Below are positions 31,507 through 41,984 of a stretch of 64,000 nucleotides of DNA, piece by piece; positions within the stretch are counted from its first letter, which is position 1; every line of letters begins with the position of its first letter. Position numbers and translations under genes: made by a program. This DNA is from Diploptera punctata. Lineage: Eukaryota > Arthropoda > Insecta > Blattodea > Blaberidae. The stretch spans positions 5,363,501 to 5,427,500 of the forward strand of contig JASPKZ010003844.1 of NCBI GenBank assembly GCA_030220185.1. Direction: 5' to 3'. Below the pieces are notes generated by a model. The model was not told the origin of the DNA. It saw nothing but the letters and a program-made list of their open reading frames with translations, and ran no database searches.

Positions 31507-32700
31507 CTAACTCACTGACGCTATCAAACCCATAGGTTCAACTGCGCGAACATAAGCTCTCCATACATTTCATATCTTGAGATAATGTTTTCCAATCATC
31601 CCCTGTATAGTCCACTTCCCTCAAATCATGGTTAATGTTGTTCTCCCAATCAATTCTTGGTCTATCAACTGATCGTCTTCCCTCTGGTTTTCCCTACAAG
31701 AAATTCACACTCTTTCATTCTCCATTCGTGCCGCATGTTCTGCCCATCGCACTATATGAGATTTAACCGTTCTTATTATATCTGGCTTCGTATAAAGATC
31801 ATGCAGCTCACTGTTTTGAAAGTCTTCTCCTTTCACCTGTCTGTTCATCTCTCTTCGGTCCAAACATTTTTTCCTAATAACTTTTTTCCTCAGATACCCG
31901 TAATCTTTTCTCTTCCTTAAAATAAATGTCCATGTTTCTCATCCATATAATAGAACTGGGAGAATAACAGGTTTATATATCTTCAGCTTAACGTTTTTGA
32001 GAGAAGTTGAAACGACAAGAGTCCCTGTAATGTATAATTAGCACGCATTTCCCGAATTCATCCCATGTTTAATTTCTTTGTGTATATCATTCCTATTTGT
32101 AAATATTGTTCCTAGATATCTGAATTCGGTCACTTCTTCAAAATTTCCCTCAATTGTCATTATATAATGTATTTCTATGTGTGGACATATAGCCTATTTA
32201 GTTTTATTGATATTTACTTAAATAAAATTAGAAAAGAAACCAAGATAAAAATGTATAATGTTATGGCGGTTCCCACAATATTGTATGGATGTGAAACTTG
32301 GGCTCCAGTGAAAAGACAGAAGGATAGAATACAGACGGCAGAGATGCGGTTCCTAGGACAAGTAAAAGGATGTACAAGACTTGATAGAATAAGAAATGAG
32401 GATATAAGAGAAGAATTGAAAGTACAGCCTTTATTGGATAAAGTCACGAATTACAGACAGAAATGGATTGATCACATGGATGGAATGAGTAAGGAGAGAT
32501 ATCCATTGTTAGCCAGAAATTATCAAGCAAGAGGAAGGCGTGATGTTGGAAGACCTAGAAGACGTTGGGCTGATGCAATATGAAGTCGGAACGGGCAATT
32601 GCCTAATCCCTGGAGTGATGATGATGATGATGATATTTACTTCCAGTCACAATTTCTTAGTGTTACTTAATAGAGTATGTATGTGTCTTGAATATTTCCA
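31507..32700 (-). pseudogene. GTTA-LINE RT C-terminal half, interrupted by a GAT-LINE
   Basis: The low end is CTAACTAACTCACTGACGCTATCAAACCC on the plus strand, that is the GTTA tail, the short 3' UTR and the stop. The minus-strand coding blocks run through RPRxxWENN-, HAARMEN-, RFENxVIRKNVWTE- and YMDEKHGHLF-like remnants to the KYLGTIF and EVNIN regions. At 32219 a GAT-LINE copy begins on the opposite strand, and the GTTA-LINE resumes at 32643 with ACTTCCAGTCACAATTTCTT, the continuation seen uninterrupted at 34108-34126. Confidence 0.8.
32208..32642 (+). mobile_element. GAT-LINE, 5'-truncated, nested in the GTTA-LINE
   Basis: Body about 32220-32630 encodes MAVPTILYGCETWAPVKRQK, RIQTAEMRFLGQVKGCTRLD, EELKVQPLLDKVTNYRQKW and RPRRRWADAI, then a stop, with the GAT tail at 32616-32632. 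TGATATTTACTT is repeated at 32208-32219 and 32631-32642; its first three bases overlap the GAT tail. The coding part is open and almost the same as the copy at 19.2 kb. Confidence 0.9.
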
Positions 32701-33091
32701 AGTTTTTAGTACCGGTATAATCGTACAATAATCTGTAAGCTCGGGATTTTTACAATCTTAAATCTAAGATTACTGTGTATGTACTGAAAAAAAAGTGAAG
32801 TGAATTAATTTAACAATTATCATCGCCTTCCTAAAAACTTAAATCATATTCGATACTACTATTATTCTGGCATAAAAATCATTCTGAAGAAGATTGTCAT
32901 TTCACTGCTTTAAGTCACTTGTTTCTTTCTCTATAGGTTATTTGAATCACAATTAAGTCAGAATTTAAACTCGGGTCATCCCTAATACTACTTCTTAAAC
33001 GACAATATCTGATAAAATAACTAAATTAAATCTGCTGCCTTGATACTAGCTTCAATTCTGAAATTCCTGCACACCATTAACTATATCAGTC
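32701..33091. other. Intergenic, nothing recognised
   Basis: AT-rich with no frame of interest. Confidence 0.45.
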
Positions 33092-33295
33092 GGCAGCGGT
33101 GGACTAGTAGTTATGCTCCTTGCCTCTAGTCCCGAAGGTCGCGAGTTCAAATCCGGCAGGGTTGATAGATTTTTTTAGGATGGATAAATCCAAGAAGAAA
33201 GTCCTCCGGGAGGGACTTCAAGCCGTGAATCCCGAGCCTGAACATTTTCAGGCTCCTAAAAGATCCTTAAACCTGAATAAAAATACATTTTAGTA
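33092..33295 (+). mobile_element. SINE-E, tRNA-headed, single copy in window
   Basis: The head shows a box-A-like GGTGGACTAGTAGTTATGC and a box B GCGAGTTCAAATCCGG, 35-40 bp apart as in a tRNA. A non-tRNA body with GGATGGATAAATCCAAGAAG and GTCCTCCGGGAGGGACTT follows. No target duplication was found. Confidence 0.55.
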
Positions 33296-33398
33296 AAATT
33301 TACCAATCTCAACATGCTAGTAATACGTTAGTTGCCTGCTAGATGTCTCATTGAGTCAGTATGTTGACCGCATTCCATTCATGACATCTATGGACAAA

Positions 33399-34222
33399 TA
33401 ATAACTCACTGGCACTATCGAACCCGTAGGTTCATGGCCTCGCGTACATACGCTCTCCACATATCCCTATAATGAGCCAATGTTTTCCAATCATTCCCTG
33501 TATAATCTAATTCCCTCAAATCATAGTTAATGATATTCTCCCACCTCATTCTTGGTCTACCAACTGGGCGTTTTCCCTCTGGTTTTCCTACAAAAAGATT
33601 CCATGCACCTCTTTCATTCCCCATTCGTGCTACATGTCCTGCCAATCGCAGTCTACGAGACTTAACTGTTTTCATTATATCTGGCTTCCTACAAAGACCA
33701 TGTAAATCACTGTTATGCAGTCTTCTCCATCCACCTGTCTGTTCATCTCTCTTTGGTCCAAACATTTTCCTAAGAACTTTATTCTCAAATACTCGTAATC
33801 TCCTTTCCTCCCTTAAAGTAAGAGTCCATGTTCCGCATCCATATAATATAACTGGTAGAATAATAGTTTTATATATTTTCAGTTTAACGTTTTTTGAAAG
33901 AAGTTGGGAAGTCAAGAGCTCTGTAATGCATAATAACACGCATTTCCAGGATTGAGCCTATGTTTAATTTCCTTGTTTATCTCATTTCTGTTCCTAGGTA
34001 TTTGAATTCAGCCACTTCCTCGAAATTTCCCCCATTTGTCATTAGCTGTCCATTTCCATTATATAATGTATTTTTATATGTGACCATATATTTAGTTTCA
34101 TTGATATTTACTTCCAGTCCCAATTTCTTAGTGTTACTCAGTAGTGTGTACGTGTTGGCCTTTAGTATCTCCGCACTATCGGCCAATGTAAGTGAATTAC
34201 CTTGGTCTAGTAACTTCTAACA
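33399..34222 (-). pseudogene. GTTA-LINE RT C-terminal half, longest copy
   Basis: Best representative of the family. From the high end: LGNSLTLADSAEILK (position of the catalytic FADD box, here not preserved), NTKKLGLEVNINETKYMVTY, NGGNFEEVAEFKYLGTEM. After a frameshift near 33960, an open frame of 174 codons (33415-33939) carries KLKIYKTIILPVILYGCGTW, TLREERRLRVFENKVLRKMF, GWRRLHNSDLHGLCRKPDIM, RRLRLAGHVARMGNERGAW, GKPEGKRPVGRPRMRWEN, DYTGNDWKTLAHYRDMWRAY and AMNLRVR with its stop at 33415. The 3' UTR and tail are only about 15 bases (AATAACTCACTGG on the plus strand). A short 3' UTR ending in a short tandem repeat is typical of RTE-clade LINEs, but the clade is inferred, not tested. Confidence 0.88.
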
Positions 34223-34225
34223 AAG

Positions 34226-34809
34226 GAGAGGCTATGACTCAACATTGGGCTACGCTATTATAGATAGGTATTAACAATATCAATCTGCCGGCCATCATGC
34301 TAATTACCAAATCAATACCTTATTCATAATTCATCAAAAGTTCGGGTTTTATCTTGAGTCCAATATAAATTCGAACATCAAAATAAAGCAAATGTTAATA
34401 AAGCATTTTCAATAATGCATTTCTTAAATAGATTCATAAATATGCTTCCGACTGATCTCTAAAGAATTCTTGTGTAAACTATCGTGATGTCACATACTGA
34501 TTATTGTGACTTCTTATTGATACCTAAATTGCAACGTATTCATAATATGTGTAGCCTATCAGATATACTAAGTAATCCATCTGCGCCGTTTTAAGCTCTA
34601 GATATTCTTCCGTATAGTGGAATTAGTTGGGTGGCCTATCTAATTTCTCCTTTAAATTTGCTGTGGCATTTGACAGCGTTTAACTCGATTGTCCTAGTTG
34701 TTCAAATATAAGTACAAGTGTTATGGACCTCCTATACATACTTTCCTTCCCATTTTTGTTTGTGGAAGAAGATATTAGTAACGGAAGATATTAGTAATAG
34801 CTGATGTTG
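34226..34809. other. Intergenic, nothing recognised
   Basis: Short frames only. No repeat match. Confidence 0.45.
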
Positions 34810-34812
34810 CTA

Positions 34813-35013
34813 TAATTGTTTATGAATGAAAAGTTCACCGACATTATACTGCTCTATGTTGAAATAAGGCAAAATACAGCTGATGCTCATAGGCTTTACG
34901 AAGAGAAGTGCCCAGCGCGTCGATTACCTTCAGTCCTTGTTTTCAGACGTGCAGTAATGAATGCGAACTGCGGAACGTTCCATGCAGGCTGCAAGAGAGA
35001 GGTCTGTGCGTGA
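34813..35013 (+). pseudogene. DUF4817-like helix-turn-helix fragment
   Basis: A 65-codon frame encodes FTDIILLYVEIRQNTADAHR, LYEEKCPARRLPSVLVFRR and NANCGTFH. This follows the pattern of DUF4817, a ~55-residue N-terminal domain common in insect transposon proteins ('..aDmh.vYG.a.gNa..A.RLY.erFPnRr.Ps..tF......l.etG.f'). Several usual positions are replaced (Gly after Y; Phe before P). No downstream transposase is seen, so this is a solo remnant. The assignment rests on recalled family pattern, not a search. Confidence 0.5.
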
Positions 35014-35616
35014 GAACAATACAACTGTGCAAAAGTCTTCCTTTATTTTGAAGACATGGTAAATACTTCCCAAATTATTATTGTTGTAAAACTGCACTTA
35101 AACTAGCGTGAAATATTTTCAAAGTTCTATAGAACAACAGTGCGCATGCGTCAGAGTTTATGCGCACATATCGATTATCATCCTCGATTACTATCCGTCG
35201 CTATGAAATTTAAATGACCAATAATTTGCAATAAATCCCCAAATCTATGTTAAAAAATATATTAATAATATTAAAATTACCAAACGTTTATTAAAAATGG
35301 GTGTACACTTACTTACCACTCCCTAACGCTGATCCAACCAGCGATAACCCAAAGTAGCGATAGAAAAATCATAGACTAAGTAATATACTCTGTGGAGAAA
35401 ATAGCAGTTAGCATCACTATATTGTCCAACAGTGTCATAATATTGTGATTTGCATATTTAAATAAATACTTCAAAATTGTCTAATAATGTTATAAAAATT
35501 GTTTGAAAAAGTTTAAAATATTAAATAATGTTTGTAAATACAGAAGAAGAGCTATAGTTTACAATAATATAACTGAAAAATAAGCGCCAATAGAAGTGCA
35601 GTTGAGCCATTATTAT
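35014..35616. other. Intergenic, nothing recognised
   Basis: No frame or repeat match. Confidence 0.45.
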
Positions 35617-35654
35617 ATGTATATAGAGAAAGATTTGCGTTTAGATCGGTACTT

Positions 35655-35728
35655 GCTCAGGTAGCTCAGTTGGTAGAGCACTTGGTCTAGAGAATCAAGG
35701 GTCCCGGGTTCAAGTCCCGGTCTGAGCG
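35655..35728 (+). tRNA. tRNA-Lys-like gene, unusual anticodon arm, lone copy
   Basis: A 74-base tRNA-shaped sequence. The acceptor stem is GCTCAGG/TCTGAGC (one G-T) with discriminator G. The D arm GCTC...GAGC contains box A TAGCTCAGTTGGTA, and the T arm CCGGG-TTCAAGT-CCCGG contains box B. The anticodon arm is one base longer than normal. A canonical 5-bp stem with 7-base loop is only possible by leaving two bases between the D and anticodon stems, giving loop CTAGAGA with AGA at the anticodon position. The short variable loop and overall sequence are tRNA-Lys-like, not tRNA-Ser. This copy has AATC where the array copies at 57-58 kb have AACC, making a G-T pair. An oligo-T (TTTTT, 35734-35738) follows as Pol III terminator. 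About 38 bp upstream and 22 bp downstream are also shared with the array units (35617-35750). Confidence 0.75.
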
Positions 35729-35747
35729 TATAATTTTTCTCTTCAAA

Positions 35748-35750
<3 letters not shown>

Positions 35751-35804
<54 letters not shown>

Positions 35805-35945
35805 TTTTATGTACGGTATTATTTATTACCATGATATTTATTAAAGTTACTACTTCTACTAGTAGAAGTAGTAGTAGTAGTAATAATAATAATAATAATA
35901 ATAATTATTATTATTATTAATATTATTATTATTATTATTATTATA
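35751..35945. repeat. ATT and AAT/AGT trinucleotide microsatellites
   Basis: (ATT)n at about 35751-35801, then a symmetric block ACTACTTCTACTAGTAGAAGTAGT, then AAT and ATT runs to 35943. It directly follows the tRNA unit. Confidence 0.9.
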
Positions 35946-35984
35946 TACTAATAAGTCTTTAGTTTTTTATCTTAGTTTAATATC

Positions 35985-36240
35985 TCCATTTTTAGGTATT
36001 TTTACATGTCCCACGCCTCACGGGCCTTACAGGGACACGACCTGTCGGGAGAGAATTTGGGAAACTCTGGATCACATACTTATTTTTTTTTATCTCATGA
36101 GGAAATGAAGGTTCTCCCCGAATGAGTGATCAGCTCAATGCCAGGGCCACCTTTGATACGACGCGAACATTTAAAGCAAGACACACTGAACAAGGAAATA
36201 TCATATGGATGATTGTGATGGCTATATGGTGTTCCACGGC
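35985..36240 (-). mobile_element. SINE-D copy, tail part
   Basis: Matches 20335-20620: GTCCCACGCCTCACGGGCCT, AGGGACACGACCTGTC, CTGGATCACATACTT, GAATGAGTGATCAGCTCAAT, AAGCAAGACACAC, TATGGTGTTCC. The head and central domain are absent. Confidence 0.65.
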
Positions 36241-36269
36241 TGTGGATAATAATATTAAATAATATAATA

Positions 36270-36470
36270 TTAATATCATATCCTCTTATCGTGCCCTCCT
36301 TTCGGAAGGTCGATTCCAAATACGCCTCCAACCATCTCCATCTTCCCATTCTTTGCTTCTTTTTAGTTCTTCCCAGTCGTGTAGACCTTTCTTCACTTGG
36401 TTAATCCATACTTCTTGTGGTCGTTTTCCTTGTATCTTGAGATTTAACAGTCTTTGTGGTAGTATAATAT
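36270..36470 (-). pseudogene. LINE RT tail, 3' end
   Basis: The minus strand encodes LNLKIQGKRPQEVWINQVKK, HDWEELKRSKEWEDG and WRRIWNRPSERRA, resembling the last block (RP...W..qv......W....R) of a LINE ORF. The adjoining AT-rich stretch at 36245-36275 may be its tail. Confidence 0.5.
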
Positions 36471-36472
36471 TA

Positions 36473-37141
36473 ATATCTTCTTCTTCTTCTTCTTCTTCTT
36501 CTTCTTCGGCTTTCCCCCACTTATAGGTTTGCCGTCTTCAGTTTCCATTTATCTCTATCATTCCAATCTCCCTCTTCCAAATTCCTATCATCCATTATAG
36601 TTCTGACATAGGTTTTCCATTTCCATCTTGGTCTGCCACGTTTATTTCTTCCAGGGGGTTACCATTGGTAGGCTATATATTTTTCGGCCATCTTTCATTT
36701 TCCATTCTTTATACATGGCCATACCATTTAAGTGTTTGATTTTCAATCCTCTTAACAACAGATGTGGTGACATTCATTTCTCTCCAAAGGAATGCATTTC
36801 TTATTTTATCCTGTCTTGTTTTTTGGAGGCTTCTTCTAAAATAATCAAATTCAACTGTTCTAATTTTATTCTTTTGTAATTCCGTCAGAGACCAAGTTTC
36901 ACTTCCATATGACAAAATATTCTGTATTATGCTCTTATAAATTTTCATTTTAGTTTCCTTTGTAATATTTTTATTCCAAATTATTCCATGTAATGTCTTA
37001 GTTGCATTTTTTGCCATTGTAATTTTAGTCTGTACATCTCTCTCACAGGTACCTAAACTTGTAATTATTGACCCAAGATATTTAAAAAAAATCACACTTT
37101 TATTTAATATTAATATAATAATAAAAATAATAAAAAGCACA
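36473..37141 (-). pseudogene. LINE RT C-terminal region with GAA tail
   Basis: An open frame of 143 codons (36709-37140) encodes FFKYLGSIITSLGTCERDVQ, KITMAKNATKTLHGIIWNKN, TKMKIYKSIIQNILSYGSET, LQKNKIRTVEFDYFRRSLQK and ENQTLKWYGHV. The minus-strand continuation carries RPRW- and WKT-type remnants and ends in a GAA run (plus-strand TTC repeats, 36476-36507). Related to the copy at 15.9-16.3 kb. Confidence 0.75.
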
Positions 37142-37145
37142 AATT

Positions 37146-37400
37146 TGTTTCAATAGGCCTATAATTTAGTTATGGAACTGAACCTACGTTAATCGATATC
37201 TCATTGCTTTCATGAAACTATTGTCCCTTCAGTTTAGAAAATCCTTAAGCTCTCTTTGCTAGTTGGATTGTCTCCATTCGTTTTTTGAAGTGGCATTGTT
37301 GGGCCACTAGACTATTCAATATCCATAAACATGACCATAATATTTATTCATACTTTCGCGGACTATAATGCCTCCATCTCCATGAACGTAGAAAAATGCA
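37146..37400. other. Intergenic, nothing recognised
   Basis: No frame or repeat match. Confidence 0.4.
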
Positions 37401-37870
37401 TTCTCTTTCTCTGCTATTTTATATTATAACATACCTCTGAACGAAGCTAGATACCCCTCGATTTCATTTCTCATCTTCCAATCACAATTTAGCACACGTT
37501 CGCACCAAAACCTGCTACTTGACATCCCATAACATAGAATCTTCCACCGTTCTAATTCCTATAGGCCTACCGTATTTACTGCTAAGCTCTGGAACTCCTT
37601 ACCACAGGATATTAGGGATAGACAGAGATTAGTTTCCCCTTACAACATTTAATTATCTTTTTTTTTATAATTGGTCTCTCAGCGAATTAATTGATGGTTT
37701 CTTATTTTTCGCTTCTCTAATAATATTAACTCATTTTAATTTTAGTCAAATTTGTTTACATATCGACTAAACATATATTATTCTATGATCTAATGTAACA
37801 GTTTTTTGTATTTATCACTGTTTGATTGGAAGAGAAGGACTTACGACCTTAACTCTAAAAGTTTAAATAA

Positions 37871-37902
<32 letters not shown>

Positions 37903-37905
37903 TTA
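37400..37905 (+). pseudogene. CR1-like LINE, decayed C-terminus and 3' UTR
   Basis: Frameshifted remnants correspond to the CR1 tail (HRTFHRSNSYRPTVFTAKLW-like then WNSLPQDIRDRQRLVSPYN). The 3' UTR shows TGATTGGAAGAGAAGGACTT and ACGACCTTAACTCT before TAAATAAATAATGATAATG. This is the same hairpin-plus-repeat end as at 3.8 kb. Confidence 0.65.
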
Positions 37906-38115
37906 TTATTATTGTTATTTATTTATTTATTTATATACAGATTTTCAATGTTTACACATCTTTCTGTGCCTAAAGTTTTATTTTTCTTCTCCACTCGTCT
38001 CTATTCATCCACTCCATTTCCTCCAGTCCTCTTGTTCTCATTCCAGTTCTTATTTCTTACATCCACGAGTTTCGAGGACTTCCTTTCCTTCTTCTTCCAG
38101 GTGGATATCATTCCA

Positions 38116-38117
<2 letters not shown>

Positions 38118-38210
<93 letters not shown>

Positions 38211-38222
38211 TATTATTATTAT
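38118..38222. repeat. (ATT)n microsatellite
   Basis: About 34 ATT units with one ACT interruption near 38205. It produces the Ile/Leu-run shadow frames. Confidence 0.95.
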
Positions 38223-38554
38223 ACTTTTTACAATACTATTCTGATTAATGTTAAATTATGGATAAAGATAAATTACTCATTCAATTGAGAAGATGGCACT
38301 AGTTTGTATAAATGGATTATGGAATAGATGCAACGTCACCACACATCGACAGGGCCCCCTGGAGGTGATTAACGATATGAGACTTCCTTTTATTTGCATC
38401 TTCCCTCTTAATAATGTAAGCTTTCAGAATTCCATCCTGTTAACCATGTTCTGGCACACAGGCTTGCCCGGGAAAGTACACTCTCCGAGAAGTCGAATAT
38501 ATACATGCAATAGTAACTAAAGAAACTTAATTAATTCCAATAATTATAAATTAA
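38223..38554. other. Intergenic, nothing recognised
   Basis: A 75-codon frame from 38293 has no resemblance to a known family. Confidence 0.4.
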
Positions 38555-40045
38555 AAGTAATTCTAAGGTTATGCAACCTGAATCGTATTGTTGAAATGCT
38601 TATGTTGTACTATGGTTCCTATCTTTAGCTAATCTAATTCAGTTCTACGAGGAATTCGAAACAGTAATAACCAACATTATTAATTTCCCCGGTGCAGTTT
38701 TTCTGGGTGAGGTTTTTATCGGGGTTTTTCCTCACCTGTGGGACAAATGTCAGGAAAACTTTAAGGCCCAAACGGTCCCCGAAATCATATGGCCATCATC
38801 ATCATCATCCTTATCATTATCATCATCACCATCGTCATCCTTCACGGTGTGGAAAGCAACGGGAAGCTACCACACCTACAATTCCCTAGTAAAGCTGCAA
38901 ACATAGCATGAAAATACTATGATTGCATGAAGGACCTGCCTTCCGGCAGAATTACTATGGATGGAATGGCTCTAGAACTCGAATGTTAACATCGCATTTG
39001 CTAAGGCTCTTCAATTGCTCACAACCCTTAATTATTATTGGAATTAGTTCATTCATGAGAATTAGTAATTCTAAGGTTATGGAACCTGAATCGTATTGTT
39101 GAAATGCTTATGTTGTACTATGGTCCCTATCTTTAGCTAATATAATTCAGTTCTACGAGGAATTCGAAACAGTAATAACCAACATTATTAATTTCCAATT
39201 AAAACTAATTATATGGCTCTAGAACTCGAATGTTAACGTCGCATTTGCTAAGGCTCTTCAATTGCTCACAACCCTTAATTATTAATGGAATTAGTTCATT
39301 CATGAGAATTAGTAATTCTAAGGTTATGGAACCTGAATCGTATTGTTGAAATGCTTATGTTGTACTATGGTCCCTATCTTTAGCTAATATAATTCAGTTC
39401 TACGAGGAATTCGAAACAGTAATAACCAACATTATTAATTTCCAATTAAAACTAATTATATGGCTCTAGAACTCGAATGTTAACCTCGCATTTGCTAAGG
39501 CTCTTCAATTGCTCACAACCCTTAATTATTAATGGAATTAGTTCATTCATGAGAATTAGTAATTCTAAGGTTATGGAACCTGAATCGTATTGTTGAAATG
39601 CTTATGTTGTACTATGGTCCCTATCTTTAGCTAATATAATTCAGTTCTACGAGGAATTCGAAACAGTAATAACCAACATTATTAATTTCCAATTAAAACT
39701 AATTATATGGCTCTAGAACTCGAATGTTAACGTCGCATTTGCTAAGGCTCTTCAATTGCTCACAAACCCTTAATTATTAATGGAATTAGTTCATTCATGA
39801 GAATTAGTAATTCTAAGGTTATGGAACCTGAATCGTATTGTTGAAATGCTTATGTTGTACTATGGTCCCTATCTTTAGCTAATATAATTCAGTTCTACGA
39901 GGAATTCGAAACAGTAATAACCAACATTATTAATTTCCAATTAAAACTAATTATATGGCTCTAGAACTCGAATGTTAACCTCGCATTTGCTAAGGCTCTT
40001 CAATTGCTCACAACCCTTAATTATTAATGGAATTAGTTCATTCAT
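38555..40045 (+). repeat. 247-bp tandem (satellite-like) array, five units
   Basis: TTCTAAGGTTATG marks each unit at 38561, 39069, 39316, 39563 and 39811. Units 2-5 are 247 or 248 bp and almost identical (differences include AACGTCG versus AACCTCG and one extra A in unit 4). Unit 1 has several private changes (ATGCAACC, GGTTCC, TAATCTAAT, ATTATTGG) and is interrupted by a SINE-A at 38688-38965. Unit 5 ends at CATTCATTCG. No protein is encoded. Confidence 0.95.
38688..38965 (+). mobile_element. SINE-A, 5'-truncated, inside the 247-bp array
   Basis: Begins CCCCGGTGCAGTTTTTCTGG (just after box B) and continues with GGGTGAGGTTTTTATCGGGG, the CAT linker, CGGTGTGGAAAGCAACGGG, and the tail AGGACCTGCCTTCCGGCAGA...ACTATGGATGGA. 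Comparison with units 2-5 shows that about 16 bp of array sequence (AATTAAAACTAATTAT) are missing at the junction and no target duplication is present. Confidence 0.9.
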
Positions 40046-40635
40046 TCGATTTTCACTTCTATCGGAATTTTGTCATCCCATCTTCATCTAGTTATTTATA
40101 ATATTTTTCTCAAGTATCTGTAAAAAAATGAAAGCGTTTCCAATACCAAAGATACGACATATAAAGCTACAAATATATATATATATATATTAATTGTAAT
40201 ACACTTTTTATTAATCAGTATCAATAATTATTTAAGAATGACAATTAATGAATTTTAAACAATTTAATGTTATTAATTTTCTCTTTCTCACAGAGAGAAA
40301 TTTTAAGTCAAGCACACTATCACGAACTTCTCTATAAAAATTATAATTTTATTATTTTAATTTTATGGTTGGTGACTACTTTCAAACTTGGGATGCATAC
40401 ATTTTGTTAAAAATGTTACAACACTGTACGGTTGAACAATTAAAAAAAAAGCAGCCAAATTTTTGCATCATCTCTAATAAAACTTTACTTTTTACTTTAA
40501 TTTTGTTTGTTTTGTATTTATTATTTCTTATTTGGCAAGTTTAATTTAATAATACCTAAACTAATTTTTAATTTAATTACTTTAATTAAATTTAAATACC
40601 TAAAAATTCCTATTAAATTATATTTTTATTTGATT
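40046..40635. other. Very AT-rich intergenic, nothing recognised
   Basis: Long A/T stretches and a short TA run at about 40174-40190. No frame or repeat match. Confidence 0.5.
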
Positions 40636-40745
40636 ACGTGGCATATCGTAGCATAGTTGGTTAAGACAATACCATATAAACCGGAAGGTCGAGGTTCGAG
40701 TACCAGTGGGGTCAGGATTTTTAATCTGATCCAAACCTTCTCAAA
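40636..40745 (+). mobile_element. SINE-B head fused to LINE sequence
   Basis: GTGGCATATCGTAGCATAGT, TGGTTAAGACAAT, AAACCGGAAGGTCGAGGTTC, GAGTACCAGTGGGGTCAGGA and CCAAACCTTCT match SINE-B up to about base 110. The next base begins LINE coding sequence with no further SINE-B. Confidence 0.7.
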
Positions 40746-40990
40746 TGGACCAAGAAGAATTCCCGTTGCAAAATCCCCCCACAGCACTAGTCACAACTAT
40801 CTCGGGAAACATCTTCATCGCTTCGTGACAACGCCGTTACCAGTCTGCATGCTATGCAACTCCAATGAAAACTTGAACACTCAGCACTTACGTACATGTA
40901 ATGGTCTGCCCAGATCAACAGAGGAACTGCGGTATTGGGAAGCAAGAACTAAAGTTATGAGCATCATGGGTCAATGAATCTTTGTTCAAT
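40746..40990 (+). pseudogene. LINE C-terminal (post-RNase H type) zinc-ribbon-like end
   Basis: In the frame ending at 40977: SHNYLGKHLHRFVTTPLPVC, MLCNSNENLNTQHLRTCNGL and ELRYWEARTKVMSIMG. The Cys-X2-Cys...His-X4-Cys spacing, preceded by 'GKHLHR' and followed by 'YWEAR', is the usual C-terminal end of RNase-H-bearing LINEs (R1/LOA/I-type). The frame runs from the SINE-B head into this segment without a stop. Confidence 0.65.
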
Positions 40991-41084
40991 ATATCCTGTC
41001 ATTATATAAAATAAATCGTAAACATGTTAATTGTAAAATACTTGACATTATTTGTTTATATTTTAACAATTAATACTTCGTCAT

Positions 41085-41585
41085 CATTATCATCATCATC
41101 ATCATCCGTCACGAATTAGGCCTTTGTAGACCTGTTTCGGCTCCATCTAGCAGTGTTTTAAGATATCTTCCTGGTCGACGTTGTCCTTTGGGCTTATATT
41201 GCATCATCATTTTTGGGATTCTTGAATTATCCATTCTTTTTACATGTTCTATACAGTTTAATTTATATCGGTTGAGTTTTTCTTCTACTTATTATACTTA
41301 TAATTGTTCTAAAATTTCTTCTTAATTTTTTGATTTGCAAGAGTGTATCCTGCTGTCTTTCTGAAAAAATTAATTACTGTTGCTTTGATTCTGCTCCTGT
41401 CTCTTTTTCTTAATGTCCAAATCACACTTGCGTATAAAAGGGAGGGTAATGCCAAAGTATTATATATTTTTATTCTTGTGGATTTTTGTACTAATTTAGC
41501 TTCTAATGTATTATTTATTATACCTAAGATTTGTGTAAATTTGATGACTTTCTTGTTCACATCCTTTTCATTTTGATAAATTGAT
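41085..41585 (-). pseudogene. GAT-LINE RT C-terminal region
   Basis: An 83-codon frame (41309-41560) encodes VIKFTQILGIINNTLEAKLV, KIYNTLALPSLLYASVIWTL, RSRIKATVINFFRKTAGYTL. Downstream in other frames come RMDNSRIPKMMMQYKPKGQ- and RPGRYLKTLLDGAETGLQRP-like remnants. The conserved 3' end (plus-strand CACGAATTAGGCCTTTGTAG, ACCTGTTTCGGCTC) and a CAT run at 41089-41107 follow. Confidence 0.75.
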
Positions 41586-41980
41586 TCTTAAGCTATTTAA
41601 TACTAACAGTATCATAGTTGGACCATTCAAGTACGTTTGTACAGTTTAATTAGCGTTTAATTTCATAATTTTGTATTACAAATTATTTATGCTCCGTTAA
41701 ACTCTGTAGGTAAGATGAGATGGTCTGATTGTCTTATCCCTACAGACATTATAAATAAATATTTATTCAATGTTAAATGTACAGTTATTCCCCCTCCTCC
41801 CGAAACATGTTCAAAGCTATTTTCGTTTATAGTGAAGTTTTAGTTTGATTACAAATTCAAAGTTTGTCTATTGTATTAAGATACAAATTTTATTTTATTT
41901 TTTTAATTTAGGAATATTCCACAATACAGTGTTTCTCATTCAACCCAAAGTGCTTTGTCGCCGGAGGTTCCTGTCTAAAG
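41586..41980. other. Intergenic, nothing recognised
   Basis: No frame or repeat match. Confidence 0.4.
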
Positions 41981-41984
41981 TATC

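Noticed and set aside
37874..38248. Open frames rich in Ile/Leu runs (also at 43.6 kb)
   Set aside because: They are translations of ATT microsatellites.
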